From assembly GCA_028622995.1 (NCBI GenBank), contig JAJQJQ010000027.1, positions 2,914,001 through 2,978,000 on the forward strand: a stretch of 64,000 nucleotides of DNA, read 5' to 3'. Each line of letters starts with the position of its first letter. Position 1 is the first letter of the stretch. The DNA is from Panagrolaimus kolymaensis (taxonomy: Eukaryota > Nematoda > Chromadorea > Rhabditida > Panagrolaimidae). Under the pieces are notes generated by a model that worked only from the letters and a program-made list of their open reading frames with translations, had not been told where the DNA came from and did no database searches. Both the position numbers and the translations under genes were made by a program. Below, piece by piece: positions 33,038 to 43,640 of the stretch.

Positions 33038-34858
33038 TTAGTAATTATCACGCAAAAAAATAAATGGATCACAAATATGTTCCAATCCAACCATTTTTAA
33101 GCATTCTTTTTGTCCATTTTTATTTTCACAAATTTCAGCTCGAATGGTTCGAGATAAATTAAGACATCTCCAACAATAATATGTGCGAGTTTTATTATGA
33201 AATGCAAATTCATAACATAAATTTCTGTCATTTCTTTCAAAAGTAACAATTTTAGTTTTTTTAGTTCCATATAAAGTTTGTTCAAATATTTCATAATCGG
33301 ATTTATCTAGAAATACATCATTTGAATATTTATCAGGATTATATTCTCGTAAGTCACAAACATGCGCCATATTACTTAATTGAACATAATTTTTTCCATT
33401 TTCATCAACAATTAATTTAGCACTCACAATTTTTTTTAAAGGTTCCGCTTTGCAACCACAACAATAAAAAATATCATGATTTTTCGAATGAAAATATTCA
33501 TAACACAATTTTCTATTATTTTCATCAAATATTATTAATCGTTTTGAGTTTATTCCATTTCGAATATATGAAATAATTTCAAATTGTTTTTCTTCGATAA
33601 TTTGCTTATCTGAATCAAATTTGGGGGAAGTATTTTTTTGTTTAGTTGGAGGATTATTTTCTGAATCAAAAATATATTTACTTGGATCATATTTTCTTAA
33701 TTCACATTTATGTTCAATTTTATTAAGTTTAATATAATTTTTTCCATTTTCATCTTGACGAAGCTTAGCATTAACATGATTTTGTTTTATTTCGCATCCG
33801 TAACATAAAAATTCATTAGAGTAGTTATTCCAAAAAAATTCATAACATAATTCTCGGGTTTCATCAATAAAAATAAATAAATGTTTTAAATTTTTCCCGT
33901 GTTTTACATATTCCACAATAACATATTCGCTTTCTTTGACAATGAGCTTTTCTTCGTCAAAAATGTATTTGCCTGGATCATATTTTCTTAGTTCACAAAG
34001 ATGTTGAGTTGAATTAAGTTTAATATAACCGTCTTTGCCGTGGGCATCTTGACAAATTTTAGCAGTTACATTAATTTTCTTCATTACACAACCAGAGCAC
34101 AAAAAATGTGATTTTGTGTTATCCCAATGATATTCATAACAAAATTCCTTATTTTCATCCATCGATGGTGGAAAAATAAATAATCGTTTTCTTAAAATTC
34201 CGTTCTTTTTAAATGTGATCATTTCAAATTGGCCACTTCTAACAATTTGTTTTTGAGAATCAAATTGATATTTTTCTGGCTCATATTTTCGCAATTCACA
34301 AACATGCTTAGTACTATTAAGTTTAATAAAATCGTTAGTTCCATGCTCATCTTCTTCACAAATTATGGCTTTAACGTATGTTCGCTTTCTTTCACACCCG
34401 CAACATTGAAATACATTTAGTTTGTTACTCCAATAAAATTCGTAACAAAGTGTTCGATCTTTGGAATCAGGAAATATGAATAAACGAGATTTCTGTATTC
34501 CACGTTCTTCAAATGAAATCACTTCAAATTTAGGAGATTTTACAACTTTTTTATATGATTCTGGAATATTAGACAATTTTCTTTTTTTATATGGCTGGAT
34601 TCTAGGTTGCTTTTTTGTGCTATTTGATTTGAGTGAATTACCAAGGTCATCAGAAGAAGCAGAATCGCCATCTTCAGAAAATTCGTCACTTTCTTCATCA
34701 GATATTTCATAATTTTCATCGTTTATTTTTCGCTTTCGACAATTTTTCCTAAAAAATAAAAAATAAAAGTTTTTTTTAGAAAATTTTGTTTTTACTAACC
34801 TTTTACTTTGGGATTCATCTGAACCGTGGCAAATTTTATCGTTTCTTAAAGTTGTCAT
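33038..34858 (-). CDS. Nuclear protein with five FLYWCH-like C2-HC modules
   Basis: Starts at ATG 34858. A 51-bp intron (34799-34749, GTTAGT...TTTTTTAG) is in frame and free of stops, so its retention would add 17 residues. The N-terminus is acidic/Ser-rich (ISDEESDEFSEDGDSASSDD) with a basic cluster PYKKRKLSN that fits a nuclear localisation signal. Five modules of about 80-88 residues follow. Each has R-L-x-I-F, LCYE(F/Y) and an aromatic/W-x-N. Then come C-x2-C (as in FQCCGCERKR), V-x-A-K-(I/L), I-K-L-N and a closing H-x-C (as in KHVCELRKYEP), that is four putative metal ligands. The pattern is like FLYWCH zinc fingers, which bind DNA in transposon-derived and regulatory proteins; assignment is by pattern only. 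The frame ends at TAA 33038-33040 right after module 5, with three more modules in frame beyond it. Confidence 0.75.
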   Translation of the reverse strand: MTTLRNDKICHGSDESQSKRLVKTKFSKKNFYFLFFRKNCRKRKINDENYEISDEESDEFSEDGDSASSDDLGNSLKSNSTKKQPRIQPYKKRKLSNIPESYKKVVKSPKFEVISFEERGIQKSRLFIFPDSKDRTLCYEFYWSNKLNVFQCCGCERKRTYVKAIICEEDEHGTNDFIKLNSTKHVCELRKYEPEKYQFDSQKQIVRSGQFEMITFKKNGILRKRLFIFPPSMDENKEFCYEYHWDNTKSHFLCSGCVMKKINVTAKICQDAHGKDGYIKLNSTQHLCELRKYDPGKYIFDEEKLIVKESEYVIVEYVKHGKNLKHLFIFIDETRELCYEFFWNNYSNEFLCYGCEIKQNHVNAKLRQDENGKNYIKLNKIEHKCELRKYDPSKYIFDSENNPPTKQKNTSPKFDSDKQIIEEKQFEIISYIRNGINSKRLIIFDENNRKLCYEYFHSKNHDIFYCCGCKAEPLKKIVSAKLIVDENGKNYVQLSNMAHVCDLREYNPDKYSNDVFLDKSDYEIFEQTLYGTKKTKIVTFERNDRNLCYEFAFHNKTRTYYCWRCLNLSRTIRAEICENKNGQKECLKMVGLEHICDPFIFLRDNY

Positions 34859-35667
34859 ATTTCATGGGCTTTAATTTTTAAGGATATTATTTATTTCAAG
34901 CAAAAATAAGCCTATAAAAAATTAAATAAAAACGATAAAATAAGTTATTCGAATTTCGAATGGCAAATAAAAGTATTAAAAAATCCGAAACAAATTTTTT
35001 TTTGTGATTTTTGCGAGAGAAAAATGGCAAATAAAACCAACTATGTCCTTTCAAAAATTGTACTAAGCAATCACTGGGTTTTTTTAAACCGATTTCGCGC
35101 CAAAAAAACAAAAAACTGAAAACTCCGTTTTCACTAAATGGCTCATTCCATCAATCATCTTTTTGTTTTGGAATATAATTATTGCCCTAAAAGGATCAAC
35201 ACTCATTTTTTGCTATTTATTGTTTTCATTCTGCTAAGACCAAAATAAATTGGGTGCTTTTAAGGAAAAGTGTATTAACTAACTCAACTTTTTTTGTCTT
35301 TAAAAAAACGATTGTGATCAACAAAAATAACGCAAAAAATCGACTCTTTTTTCTTTCTTATTTGGGCACTTTTGCAAAAATAATAATTTTATTCATTAGT
35401 TTTTTATTATCAAATTCCATCGCATCCAAATGTTTTATAGCATGAAAACGATGAAAAGTTAAAGGAAAAAAATCAATTTTTAAAAAATTAAACCCGACTA
35501 AAGAGCAAGGTAAACAACATCAAAAAGAGAGAAATAAAAATTATGTACATCATTGAAAGAAAAGAAAAAATACAAAAAGTAAAACCACGATGAAGCAATG
35601 CACATAAATAGTTTTTCAAAGATATTTTTTTTACAATATTAAAATAAAAAAAAGTTTTTTAAGTTTA
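34859..35667. other. Intergenic, about 0.8 kb
   Basis: Upstream of the FLYWCH-like gene and downstream of the small secreted gene. Nothing is recognised. Confidence 0.4.
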
Positions 35668-36021
35668 TTATTTACCATAAAGAATATTCCTCATCCACCA
35701 ATTATTTTCATTATAATTGTATGTTCGAGGCCCACATGTTGAAGTGCATTGTCCATTAATGCAATCTGTAGTTTGAAGACAAAAGCCTGAATTTCGAATG
35801 AATCTCCGATTTTTTAAGGTTTTTTCTTGAATTTTCTGATAGTTATTTTTATCACTTGTGCATTCAAAAAAATTGTAATAAGGACCATTTATAAGTTGAT
35901 ATCGATAATAATCATTATTATTTTTATTGTTGCTGGAATAAGAATATTGAATCGAATTTAAAACGACAACAGGAAAAATAAAGAGGAACAAGAAATTTAA
36001 ATAATTTTGCATTATTTTCAT
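35668..36021 (-). CDS. Small secreted protein, 117 residues
   Basis: Single-exon frame from ATG 36021. The N-terminus has a clear signal peptide (NFLFLFIFPVVVLNS). It is followed by an Asn/Tyr-rich low-complexity segment (YSSNNKNNNDYYRYQ) and a C-terminal part with four or five cysteines (FFECTSD; GFCLQTTDCINGQCTSTCGP). The last four Cys (C-x5-C-x4-C-x3-C) resemble the short Cys knots seen after CAP domains and in other nematode secreted peptides. No family is recognised. An intronless gene of this size could also be a degenerate fragment, but signal peptide plus Cys cluster argue for a real secreted product. Confidence 0.6.
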   Translation of the reverse strand: MKIMQNYLNFLFLFIFPVVVLNSIQYSYSSNNKNNNDYYRYQLINGPYYNFFECTSDKNNYQKIQEKTLKNRRFIRNSGFCLQTTDCINGQCTSTCGPRTYNYNENNWWMRNILYGK

Positions 36022-37942
36022 AATAATAAAGATTTTTTTTTACATTTTGCTGAGGCAGTATTTATAACTGCAGCAGCATAGAAAGAAGAAAAAAAGCCAT
36101 TTTAAACAATAAACAAAGTTTATCAAATTTTTGGTTTTCTTTGTCGAATTCCACAAGCGTCGTCGCCGCCTTCGCTAAAAAAGAATACATTTTTTGTGTT
36201 TTGACAATAATAATGAACAAAAAAAAGTTTAAGGAGAATAACTTTTTTTCAGTAAAATTTTTTTTGCTATCTTTTTTTGATATGTTTTTTAGTAAGTTGA
36301 AAACAATATTAAAAAGATCGTTGCAGAAAAATATTTTTTTTTAATTTTTAGGTGTGTTTATAAAATTTATGTAACTTTTCTTTTTTTGATATTTTTTGAT
36401 TGAGAAAAAAAGAGGTGTCACTTATGACACAAAATTCACGTGCATTCTAGTTATGCTCAATCAAAAGAAAGAAAAACAAAAAAAAAATTACGCTTAAAGA
36501 AACAATAAAAAAACTAAAAAATTTAATAAGCGTCTCAATTTTTTGCAAAAGAAATTTGATAATGAGGAAGCATTTCAAAAAATTCTTTTTATTATTCATA
36601 CTCATATTTCAAGAAGATACATATTATAAGACCAAAAGAACACATTTGCTTTATTTTTTGTTCATAATTTTCTAAGGCTAAGAGAAGAAAAGAGAATTAT
36701 GTAGTCAAGAATAAGGTTCAGTAAATAATTGGTTAACAATTAAAAAAAAGACGATCCTCATAAATATGGTTTTTCAAGAAAAAATTAAACAAAAGTAATT
36801 GGCTTTTCTTATTATAAATAAAACAATTAAAATATTTTTTTTTAAAGAATCTGTAAAAACGCCCCTTGTACAGAAAGAAAAAAGATTATAAAACATTTGT
36901 CGAATCAAAACCAAAAAATGCCTTTTTGTATGTATAAATCATCTTTTTTTAAATTGGTTTTTAAAACGTAGCTGAGTTGAGTCGAATTTCAAGTACATAT
37001 ATTAATTTTAAAGTTTAAGTATTTGGATTTTATTTCTTTAAAGAGAAGGGTTTCCACGTAGCCAGGAAAATCCTTACAATGGCGGCTCCATTTGTTTTTT
37101 GTTGTTGCTCAAAAGTCTTCGAAAATGACTTTACACCGAAAAAAGGTTATTAATTGCTTTGTTAAAACCACCCGTCATAAAAAAAAAATTTTCCTGGCTG
37201 CGTGGGATATTTCCGTTAAGTTTCACCTGTTTAGAACCTCCTTTTTCTATGTACCATAAAAACAATCCCAAAAAACACCTAACAATTTTTTAATTTGTAA
37301 AGTTTGTTTTTGATATTTTATTTTAAAAAAAAGAAAGAGAGTAAATTTGAGAACCTACTTTTAAACAATTTTTTTTCTCTCATTATTCGCCGCTACCATA
37401 TCATTATCATCTATTTTTTATTTAACAAGAAAAAAATTAAAGTAACAGCTATAGTAAGTTTTTAATTTTAGGGAGCGCAATAAAAATAATCTAATGTTTA
37501 ATTCGGTAATAATTTTAAATTTTGTGTTGGAGATAAATGTCACCTAACAACAAACTTTTTATATATTGAGTACTTAATATTTTTTATTTGGTTTGACAAA
37601 CATTTACTAAACTAAATTTATTTAGTTTTTAACTGTTATCTAACGGGATTAATTTAATTTTTTCTTATTTATTTTTGTTTGGAAAATTTAATTTATTTTA
37701 TTTTATTTTCAAACTTTTTTAGGAATTAAACACTTTTAACAAAAGTGCACACCCATATTCGAAAGCAGGTGTTCCAAAAGAAAATTAGTTAATATTTTTT
37801 ATTTTCTGATCCTACTGTTGTTGAGTCAAAAAAAACTTTACTTTTCAAACCTTATTATTATTTTTTTGATAGGGCAAAAACTTCCCCGAAACACTTATTT
37901 TTTATTTTTCAACTTCTCTGTCAGCTGAGTGTGTTTAAAAAA
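36022..37942. other. Intergenic, 1.9 kb, with one MITE-like element
   Basis: Upstream region shared by the minus-strand secreted gene and the plus-strand receptor. It contains an inverted-repeat element at 37054-37205. No gene is called. Confidence 0.4.
37054..37205. mobile_element. MITE-like element, 152 bp
   Basis: Ends CCACGTAGCCAGGAAAA and TTTTCCTGGCTGCGTGG are inverted repeats of 17 bp with one mismatch. The interior is non-coding. No clear target duplication is visible in the flanks, so class is not assigned. Confidence 0.6.
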
Positions 37943-39996
37943 ATGGAAATGTTTTATATATATAGTTTTACATCATATATAAGTTGTGGATTATCAGTTG
38001 GATTGAACGGAATGCTAATATATTTAACCCTTAAAAATACATCAAACGAATTGAAATCATATCGACATGTGCTTTTACAAACGAGCTCGATGGATTTATT
38101 TTTTGCTTTTATCGCAGTTATGACTATTCCGGTAAGCCTTAATGCTAGATGAACATAAAAACAAAAAATAAGTAAAAAAATGAGTAATATTCAAGAAATT
38201 TGTTAGTAACAAAAAATCGCTATATTTCCAGCATAAAAAAGTAATACTAAAAAAATAGAATAAAATGAAAGTTGTTATATATTTGAGAAAATTTCTAATT
38301 TTAGCAAGCTGAAACAAGTGGAATAAATATATTTCTTCGAATGGGGACTTCATGGTTTCCATCAACTGGATTTTTTCCTTGTTTAGGGATATGGTTTTAT
38401 ATGTTTTCCCTTTTCACAGTTTTATGGAGCATGATTATTCAAGGCGCATTTCGATATTATACCATTGTAAAGTATGTTTATAATTTTTTGGCTAAAATAA
38501 AACATAAAAATAAAATAAAAAAAATTTAAGGCGACAAACTTTGAGCACTCCAACAATTTGGTTATTTCAATTATGCATATTTATTGTTGCAATGATAATT
38601 AGTACGCCATATTTAATTATGCCATGTTTAAATTTTGATTTAAAAATTATTGACCAATTAGATGATATGGATTTATGGATTGAACACAAGGATTTAAAAC
38701 CCACTTTTCGTTATGTAAATTATGTAAGGATTTTTTTTATTTTTTAGCTAGCCGTCATCGCTCAATTTAGTTTGGCTTAATTTCTACCGTAAGAAAATCA
38801 GCTCAAAAAGTGCAAATTTTTCTTGACAAAAAAAATTAAACAAAAAATTCAACTAACATAATTCCTTTTTTGTTTCTGGCAAAATTCAATTTGTAAGGTA
38901 TAATTTAATTTAAACATTCATTTTCCAATCGAAAAAAATAAATAAAACAAAATTATACATTTCTTTCTCAACCAAAACTAATTTAAAAAACTACAAATAA
39001 AATTATTAGTTTTAGAGGCAAAAATTTAATTATAGACCTTTTTTATCCTCCGTATTGCATGCGTTTTTTTTAGTTTAAAAACAAAATAATCTTTAAAAAA
39101 CTAGCAAATCTAGAAAAATAAATAATTTAAGGACTTACAAAAATTTTGAAAAGAGAGAATACCGATTCAAGTAACACGAAAACAGCCGCCTTTTGAAATA
39201 TAAAAACCCATAATTATCATTGAATTTTTTTTCAGAGAAGTATTGGTTTTTCGATATATTTATATGGCTCATTTATATTTAGCGTGGGCATCAACCTCTT
39301 TTTCTTATTAATTAATATAAAAGTTACAAAAACATTAAATTCAAATAAATCTCATTTTTCTCCACAAACAATTAAAATTCATCGACAATTTGGAAAGCGA
39401 ATGATTTTACAGGTTTGTTAGTTTTGTTTTCATTTATTCATCTTAAAAATATTTAGTATCGTGCTTTTCGGAAAATTTAAATAATTTCGGATTTAGATCG
39501 AAAAACTCAAAAAGCTTAATTTTGTTTTTAAAAAAGTGGGTTTTCAAAAACAAAATTCAATTTTTATAAGGAAATTTTTTATAAAAAATGTGGGGAAAAG
39601 CTTTATTTTTTGGATTCTCAAAGCGCTTTTTTTTTATTCGCTTTAAAATCTTGCTTGAGAAGGTATATCTTTGAAGAAATAAATGCAGGTGTGTATTCTA
39701 ATTAATAAATATTTTTTTAGTCATTAATGCCAATAATATCTTTGGCATGTTTTGCTGCGGTATTTATTGTAGTTTATTCTGTTCCTCCTGAATATGCGGA
39801 TATTCATGGAGGATATATTTTATATGCATTGGCTCCATTACCATATATCGTGGTTTTAAACCCATTAATTACATTATTAAGCATTCAAAGTTATCGAAAA
39901 GCTTTACTTTGTAAAAATATGGGTGAAACTCCAATTCAATCCTTTCAAAAATCAACTTCGTTTAAAACCGCTTCAACCAACATTCCAGTGAAGTAG
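37943..39996 (+). CDS. Str/Srd-like serpentine (7TM) chemoreceptor
   Basis: Complete receptor of 333 residues. Exons are 37943-38131, 38305-38471, 38531-38723, 39236-39412 and 39721-39996; all phases close (1,002 nt). The ATG at 37943 is the first in frame. TM1 (SCGLSVGLNGMLIYLTL) is followed by the basic/polar loop LKSYRHVLLQTSSMDLFFA, typical of the Str superfamily (x-Y-R-x-x-L-L-x-x-S-x-x-D). Mid-protein segments are WFYMFSLFTVLWSMIIQ and TPYLIMPCLNFDL. The last exon has the TM6 stretch PIISLACFAAVFIVV and the TM7 signature LNPLITLLSIQSYRKALL. The P-x-x-x-x-L-N-P-L-x-T and Y-R ending are characteristic of the Str, Srd, Srh and Sri group; which subclass is uncertain. Presumed chemosensory. 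Confidence 0.8.
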
Positions 39997-40575
39997 TTAA
40001 CTTTTATTTTGCTTAATGATTTTTTCTTGTAAATGTAATTTTAAATTTTTTAAAAATTTAAATAAGAAATAAAAGATAATAACTTTTTTAAATTTTAATA
40101 CAGCTATTAAAATACATATAATTTTTTTCTTTTCTTATTGAATTTTTAAACAGAGAAAACATTTTTATTTTTTAAAACAACTAAATATGTCACAAATTGC
40201 TGTTGCTTCGTTATTTATGGAACTCCAAAAAACATTTGAACATTTGGGTTCAAGCCTTATTTTCTTTGTTAGTATAAATATACCTGCTATAAAAAAGAAG
40301 GCTACAAAAAAATTTGAACAACATTTTTTGTTTCATTCATTTTTATTTACAGTTTTGATTGTGGAATATATTTTTATTTATTTTGCCATTTAGTTTATAA
40401 ACCGATTATGAATTTATAAAAAGTTGAACATTTGACCTATGAATTTGGAAGCTTATTTCACATACATTCTTTTAATGATGTTTGAAATAGAATGGGCAAT
40501 CTATGCATTTTGAATGATAGAATTAATAAACAAAAAAAGTTCTAAATTAACATAATTTTTTGCATAATCCAAAAA
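39997..40575. other. Intergenic between receptor and CAP gene 2
   Basis: Includes a 68-codon ATG frame (40187-40393) with a hydrophobic C-terminus (FLFTVLIVEYIFIYFAI). It has no intron, no paralogue in the window and no recognised motif, so it is mentioned but not called as a gene. The last 150 bp resemble the upstream region of CAP gene 1. Confidence 0.35.
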
Positions 40576-40635
40576 TGTTTTTAATATAAAAGGAAGTAAA
40601 GAACATCAAACCCACACATTTGAGTTAAGCTCATT
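40576..40635 (+). promoter_or_regulatory. Conserved proximal promoter of CAP gene 2
   Basis: AATATAAAAG near 40582 and CATCAAACCCACACA near 40604 match the same two words in the same order before CAP gene 1. The ATG follows at 40636. Confidence 0.5.
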
Positions 40636-43064
40636 ATGCTTAATATTGGCGTTCTTGTTTTGGTCCATGCTTTATTTTCTTCTTCATTTGTTTTTGGAGC
40701 AGAAGACTGTTCATTATGGCCAAATGAAACAGCACCCGTGTTTCCAACAACCATGACCCATGAACTTTGTGAAGGAAATATTGATACTGGAGCAAATTGG
40801 GGCAATTATGAAAGGGAAATGTCTCTAAATTCACATAATTATTATCGAGCTCAATTAGCTCATGGTTGTTCCCAAATGCCAAATAATACTTATGCTCCGC
40901 CAGCAAGAAATATGAGAAAATTTGTTAGTTTTATAAATCCAAGAAAACATAAATAAATAAAAATTTAGACCTATAATTGTTCCTTGGAAGCCCTTGCCAA
41001 AGGCTGGGCAAATAAATGCATTTGGGGACATTCATCAGCTTCGTATAGAGATAACGCTGGAGAAAATATGTATATGGTTACAAGTTCCTATGAAACCCCT
41101 GATTTCACAGGTATGTTATTGTCTTTGTTCCGAACTGCCTGACTTCAATTACGATATATGGTATCATAGTGTCGATGTAAAATTTTGTTTTTATTATTCT
41201 TCTAGATATCTTAGATTTTAAGAAGCAGTTTAAACAAATATTAATGACTTCTATTTTAAGTTTCATCATTTTGGAAACAACCGCAAGAATGGTGGCGAGA
41301 ATTAATTATTTCTGGCGGAGTTAATTCCACTAGTACCGAGCCTTCTTCAACTGGGCTAGGGCATTGGATACAAATGGCCAAAGGTGAGGTATATAGTGTT
41401 GGATGTGCTGTAAATAAATGCTATAATGGAACAAAATACGCGTACATTGGAGTATGCAATTATTGGCCAACAAGAAATGGAATGAGCGCAGAAACTTATG
41501 ATATTGGAACCCATTGCAAAAGCAATGAAGATTGCACACTTCCACTTTGGCGAACATGTGACACAAATTTGGGTTTATGTGAACCTTCGCCACCCGAAAA
41601 TGAACCAACTTTTCCATGTAATGGAGAAAATACAGGTGTTCAATTTCAAGATAATATGCGAAAGTTTGCTGAAAACAAAATTAATGAATTACGATCGGAA
41701 TTAGCAAATGGCAAAACAGTGAAAAGTGATGGAACATTTGCTCCAAAAGCAGTAAATATGCCTAAAGTTGTAAGTACTAAATATATGGGAGATTCGGGGG
41801 CACAAATAAAAAATTTGTTAAATGTTATGCAAAAAATAAAAAAATTGAGCCCGAAAATGGCAAAAACTAGCGCGAATTTTTACACCGAATTTCCCCAATT
41901 TTATTGCTTAGCGACCTCAATCAATACCTTGAAAAATATAATGATTTTAGACGTATAATTGCACATTGGAAAAAATTGCTCAAAATAAAAGTGAAAGTTG
42001 TCCAGTATGGACTTCGCTTCAAACTTCAAATGATGAAACCGTCTTTCAAGAATCCAATCGAGATAGGGAAGAATTACCAGGTATTTTTTTCTTATTAATT
42101 TAGACTTACTCGGTTGCATCATTTTTTAGACAAATACATTCAACTTGCATTTGATAAATGGTGGTCGGAATTTCAAAATAATAATGCAAGCTTAAACATT
42201 ACTGATGCTTCAACAAAGTATAATTCAAGAGACTATCGAAATTGGGCTCAAATGGTTTCATCAAAAACTGTTTCCATTGGATGTGGATATTCAGTTTGTT
42301 TGGATTATTATAAATTTTCTCAGCATACCGTGGTTTGTAAATATTATCAAAATGTAACATTTAGAACTGAATTATATACGGTTGGAAATCCATGTGCTCA
42401 AGATTCAGAATGCACTCTTCCTGGGTATGGATTTTGTGATATAACTTTGGGATTATGTAGTGCCTCAGAAGTTTTGCCAGAAGCTCCAACAACTTTGAAG
42501 CCTGAAACTACCACAACAAATAAAGTACCAGAGGCAACAACTATTTTACAAACGGAAAAAACTACTGAAATCGATAATAACGGCCAATCAACAACTTCAC
42601 AACCCGCAAATAATGGAGAAACTACACCAAAAGTAAAACCAGAAGCCATAACATCTTCCCAATTACCTATGACCTCAACAAGTTGCCCCGAAAGTACGCC
42701 AGGTACTCCATCACCTTGTCAACTTCCTGAAGAAACCACAAAAGCCCCACTTTTTAATGTTACAACAACAACGACTCAATTATGGGAGGAAACCACTGTA
42801 ACTGATTTCCCTCCATGTTCGGAAGGGGGGCTTTGGTCAGAATGGAGTGCACCAACATGCAACGAAACATGCGGATTATGCGGTTTTGAAACTCAAACTA
42901 GAGAATGTATTTCCGAACAATATGCTTGTCCATGCACCGGCGAAGCAATAAAATATGGAGCCCGATGCAATGATACTTTATGCAAATTCCCCAAAACATC
43001 TTGCTGTAGTCCTTATGCCAAAGTAGCAAATGTTGGTGGAACAATTAAATGTATTTTGGTTTAA
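40636..43064 (+). CDS. Secreted double-CAP (SCP/TAPS) protein with Thr-rich stalk and TSP1-like end, gene 2
   Basis: Exons are 40636-40923, 40969-41110, 41261-41769, 41951-42080 and 42130-43064, giving 2,004 nt or 667 residues. It matches gene 1 exon for exon (exons 2 and 4 are identical in length), except that stalk and TSP1-like end lie in one exon, with no last intron. A signal peptide (VLVLVHALFSSSFVFG) leads to CAP domain 1 with LNSHNYYRAQLAHG, DNAGENMY, W-x-E and GHWIQMAK, so the full His/Glu/Glu/His set is kept. CAP domain 2 is again degenerate (no histidines; RNWAQMVSSK). It is followed by CAQDSECTLPGYGFC, a Thr/Pro-rich stalk and LWSEWSAPTCNETCGLCG with CCSPYAKVANVGGTIKC. A 108-bp stretch of exon 3 is identical in gene 1. 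Predicted secreted; function as for gene 1. Confidence 0.87.
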
Positions 43065-43499
43065 AGTAAAAACTTTATGAAGATGCATAATTATTTTAAA
43101 AAAATATTTATTATAAGTTAAATAAAGAGAAGCAATGTTAAAAAAAAATTGATTCAGAAAATTATTGACAAACTCAATATTACTTTTGCTCTGAGTTTTA
43201 AAGCCAAAAAGGATATTTAATTTAAATGAAGATGAAATATTTGCATAGGATTTTTATTTATAGTGAGACGTGTATGTATGCTAAAAAGATTCATATTTTT
43301 TTACTATTATTTAGTAAGTAATCATGAATTTCATTAATAAATGGTTACGAATATATTGGGAACGAAATTTCAAGCATTAGGATTGAATTGTTATATAAGG
43401 ATCAGGTTTAATAAAAAAGTTTTTTATTGTTGATTAAGTTTTATTATTGGAATCTCTTGGAAGAGAAGAAACATTCTTTTTGTCATGTTTTTGATTTTC
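43065..43499. other. Intergenic between CAP gene 2 and the satellite
   Basis: 3' flank with AATAAAGAGAAGCAATGTT (about 43122), similar to the poly(A) regions of CAP gene 1. No gene is recognised. It grades into decayed satellite sequence. Confidence 0.45.
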
Positions 43500-43640
43500 A
43501 TTATGATGATGAAGTAAAAAATATAAATAATCTTTTTTCGATAAAAACGTTTTGAATACCAAAATCTTCCGATGAAAATTTATTGCTTTTTTTTAGAAAA
43601 ATTTTGTTTTTTGCTAATCAGTTTTGATACTTTCCATTTC
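43500..43640. repeat. Decayed edge monomer of the 161-bp satellite
   Basis: Words such as AAAAAATATAAATAATCTTT, TCGATAAAAACGTTTTGAA, GAAAATTTATTGCTT and TTTTGATACTTTCCATTTC follow the monomer order but with many substitutions. This is the usual state of a satellite boundary. Confidence 0.65.

Noticed and set aside
34749..34799. 51-bp stop-free segment read as coding in the FLYWCH-like gene
   Set aside because: It has GTTAGT and TTTTTTAG ends and an A/T-rich, Phe/Lys-coding composition. A short in-frame intron is the better reading.
40187..40393. 68-codon frame with hydrophobic end upstream of CAP gene 2
   Set aside because: No paralogue before CAP gene 1 and no recognisable feature beyond hydrophobicity. 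Left as a note only.
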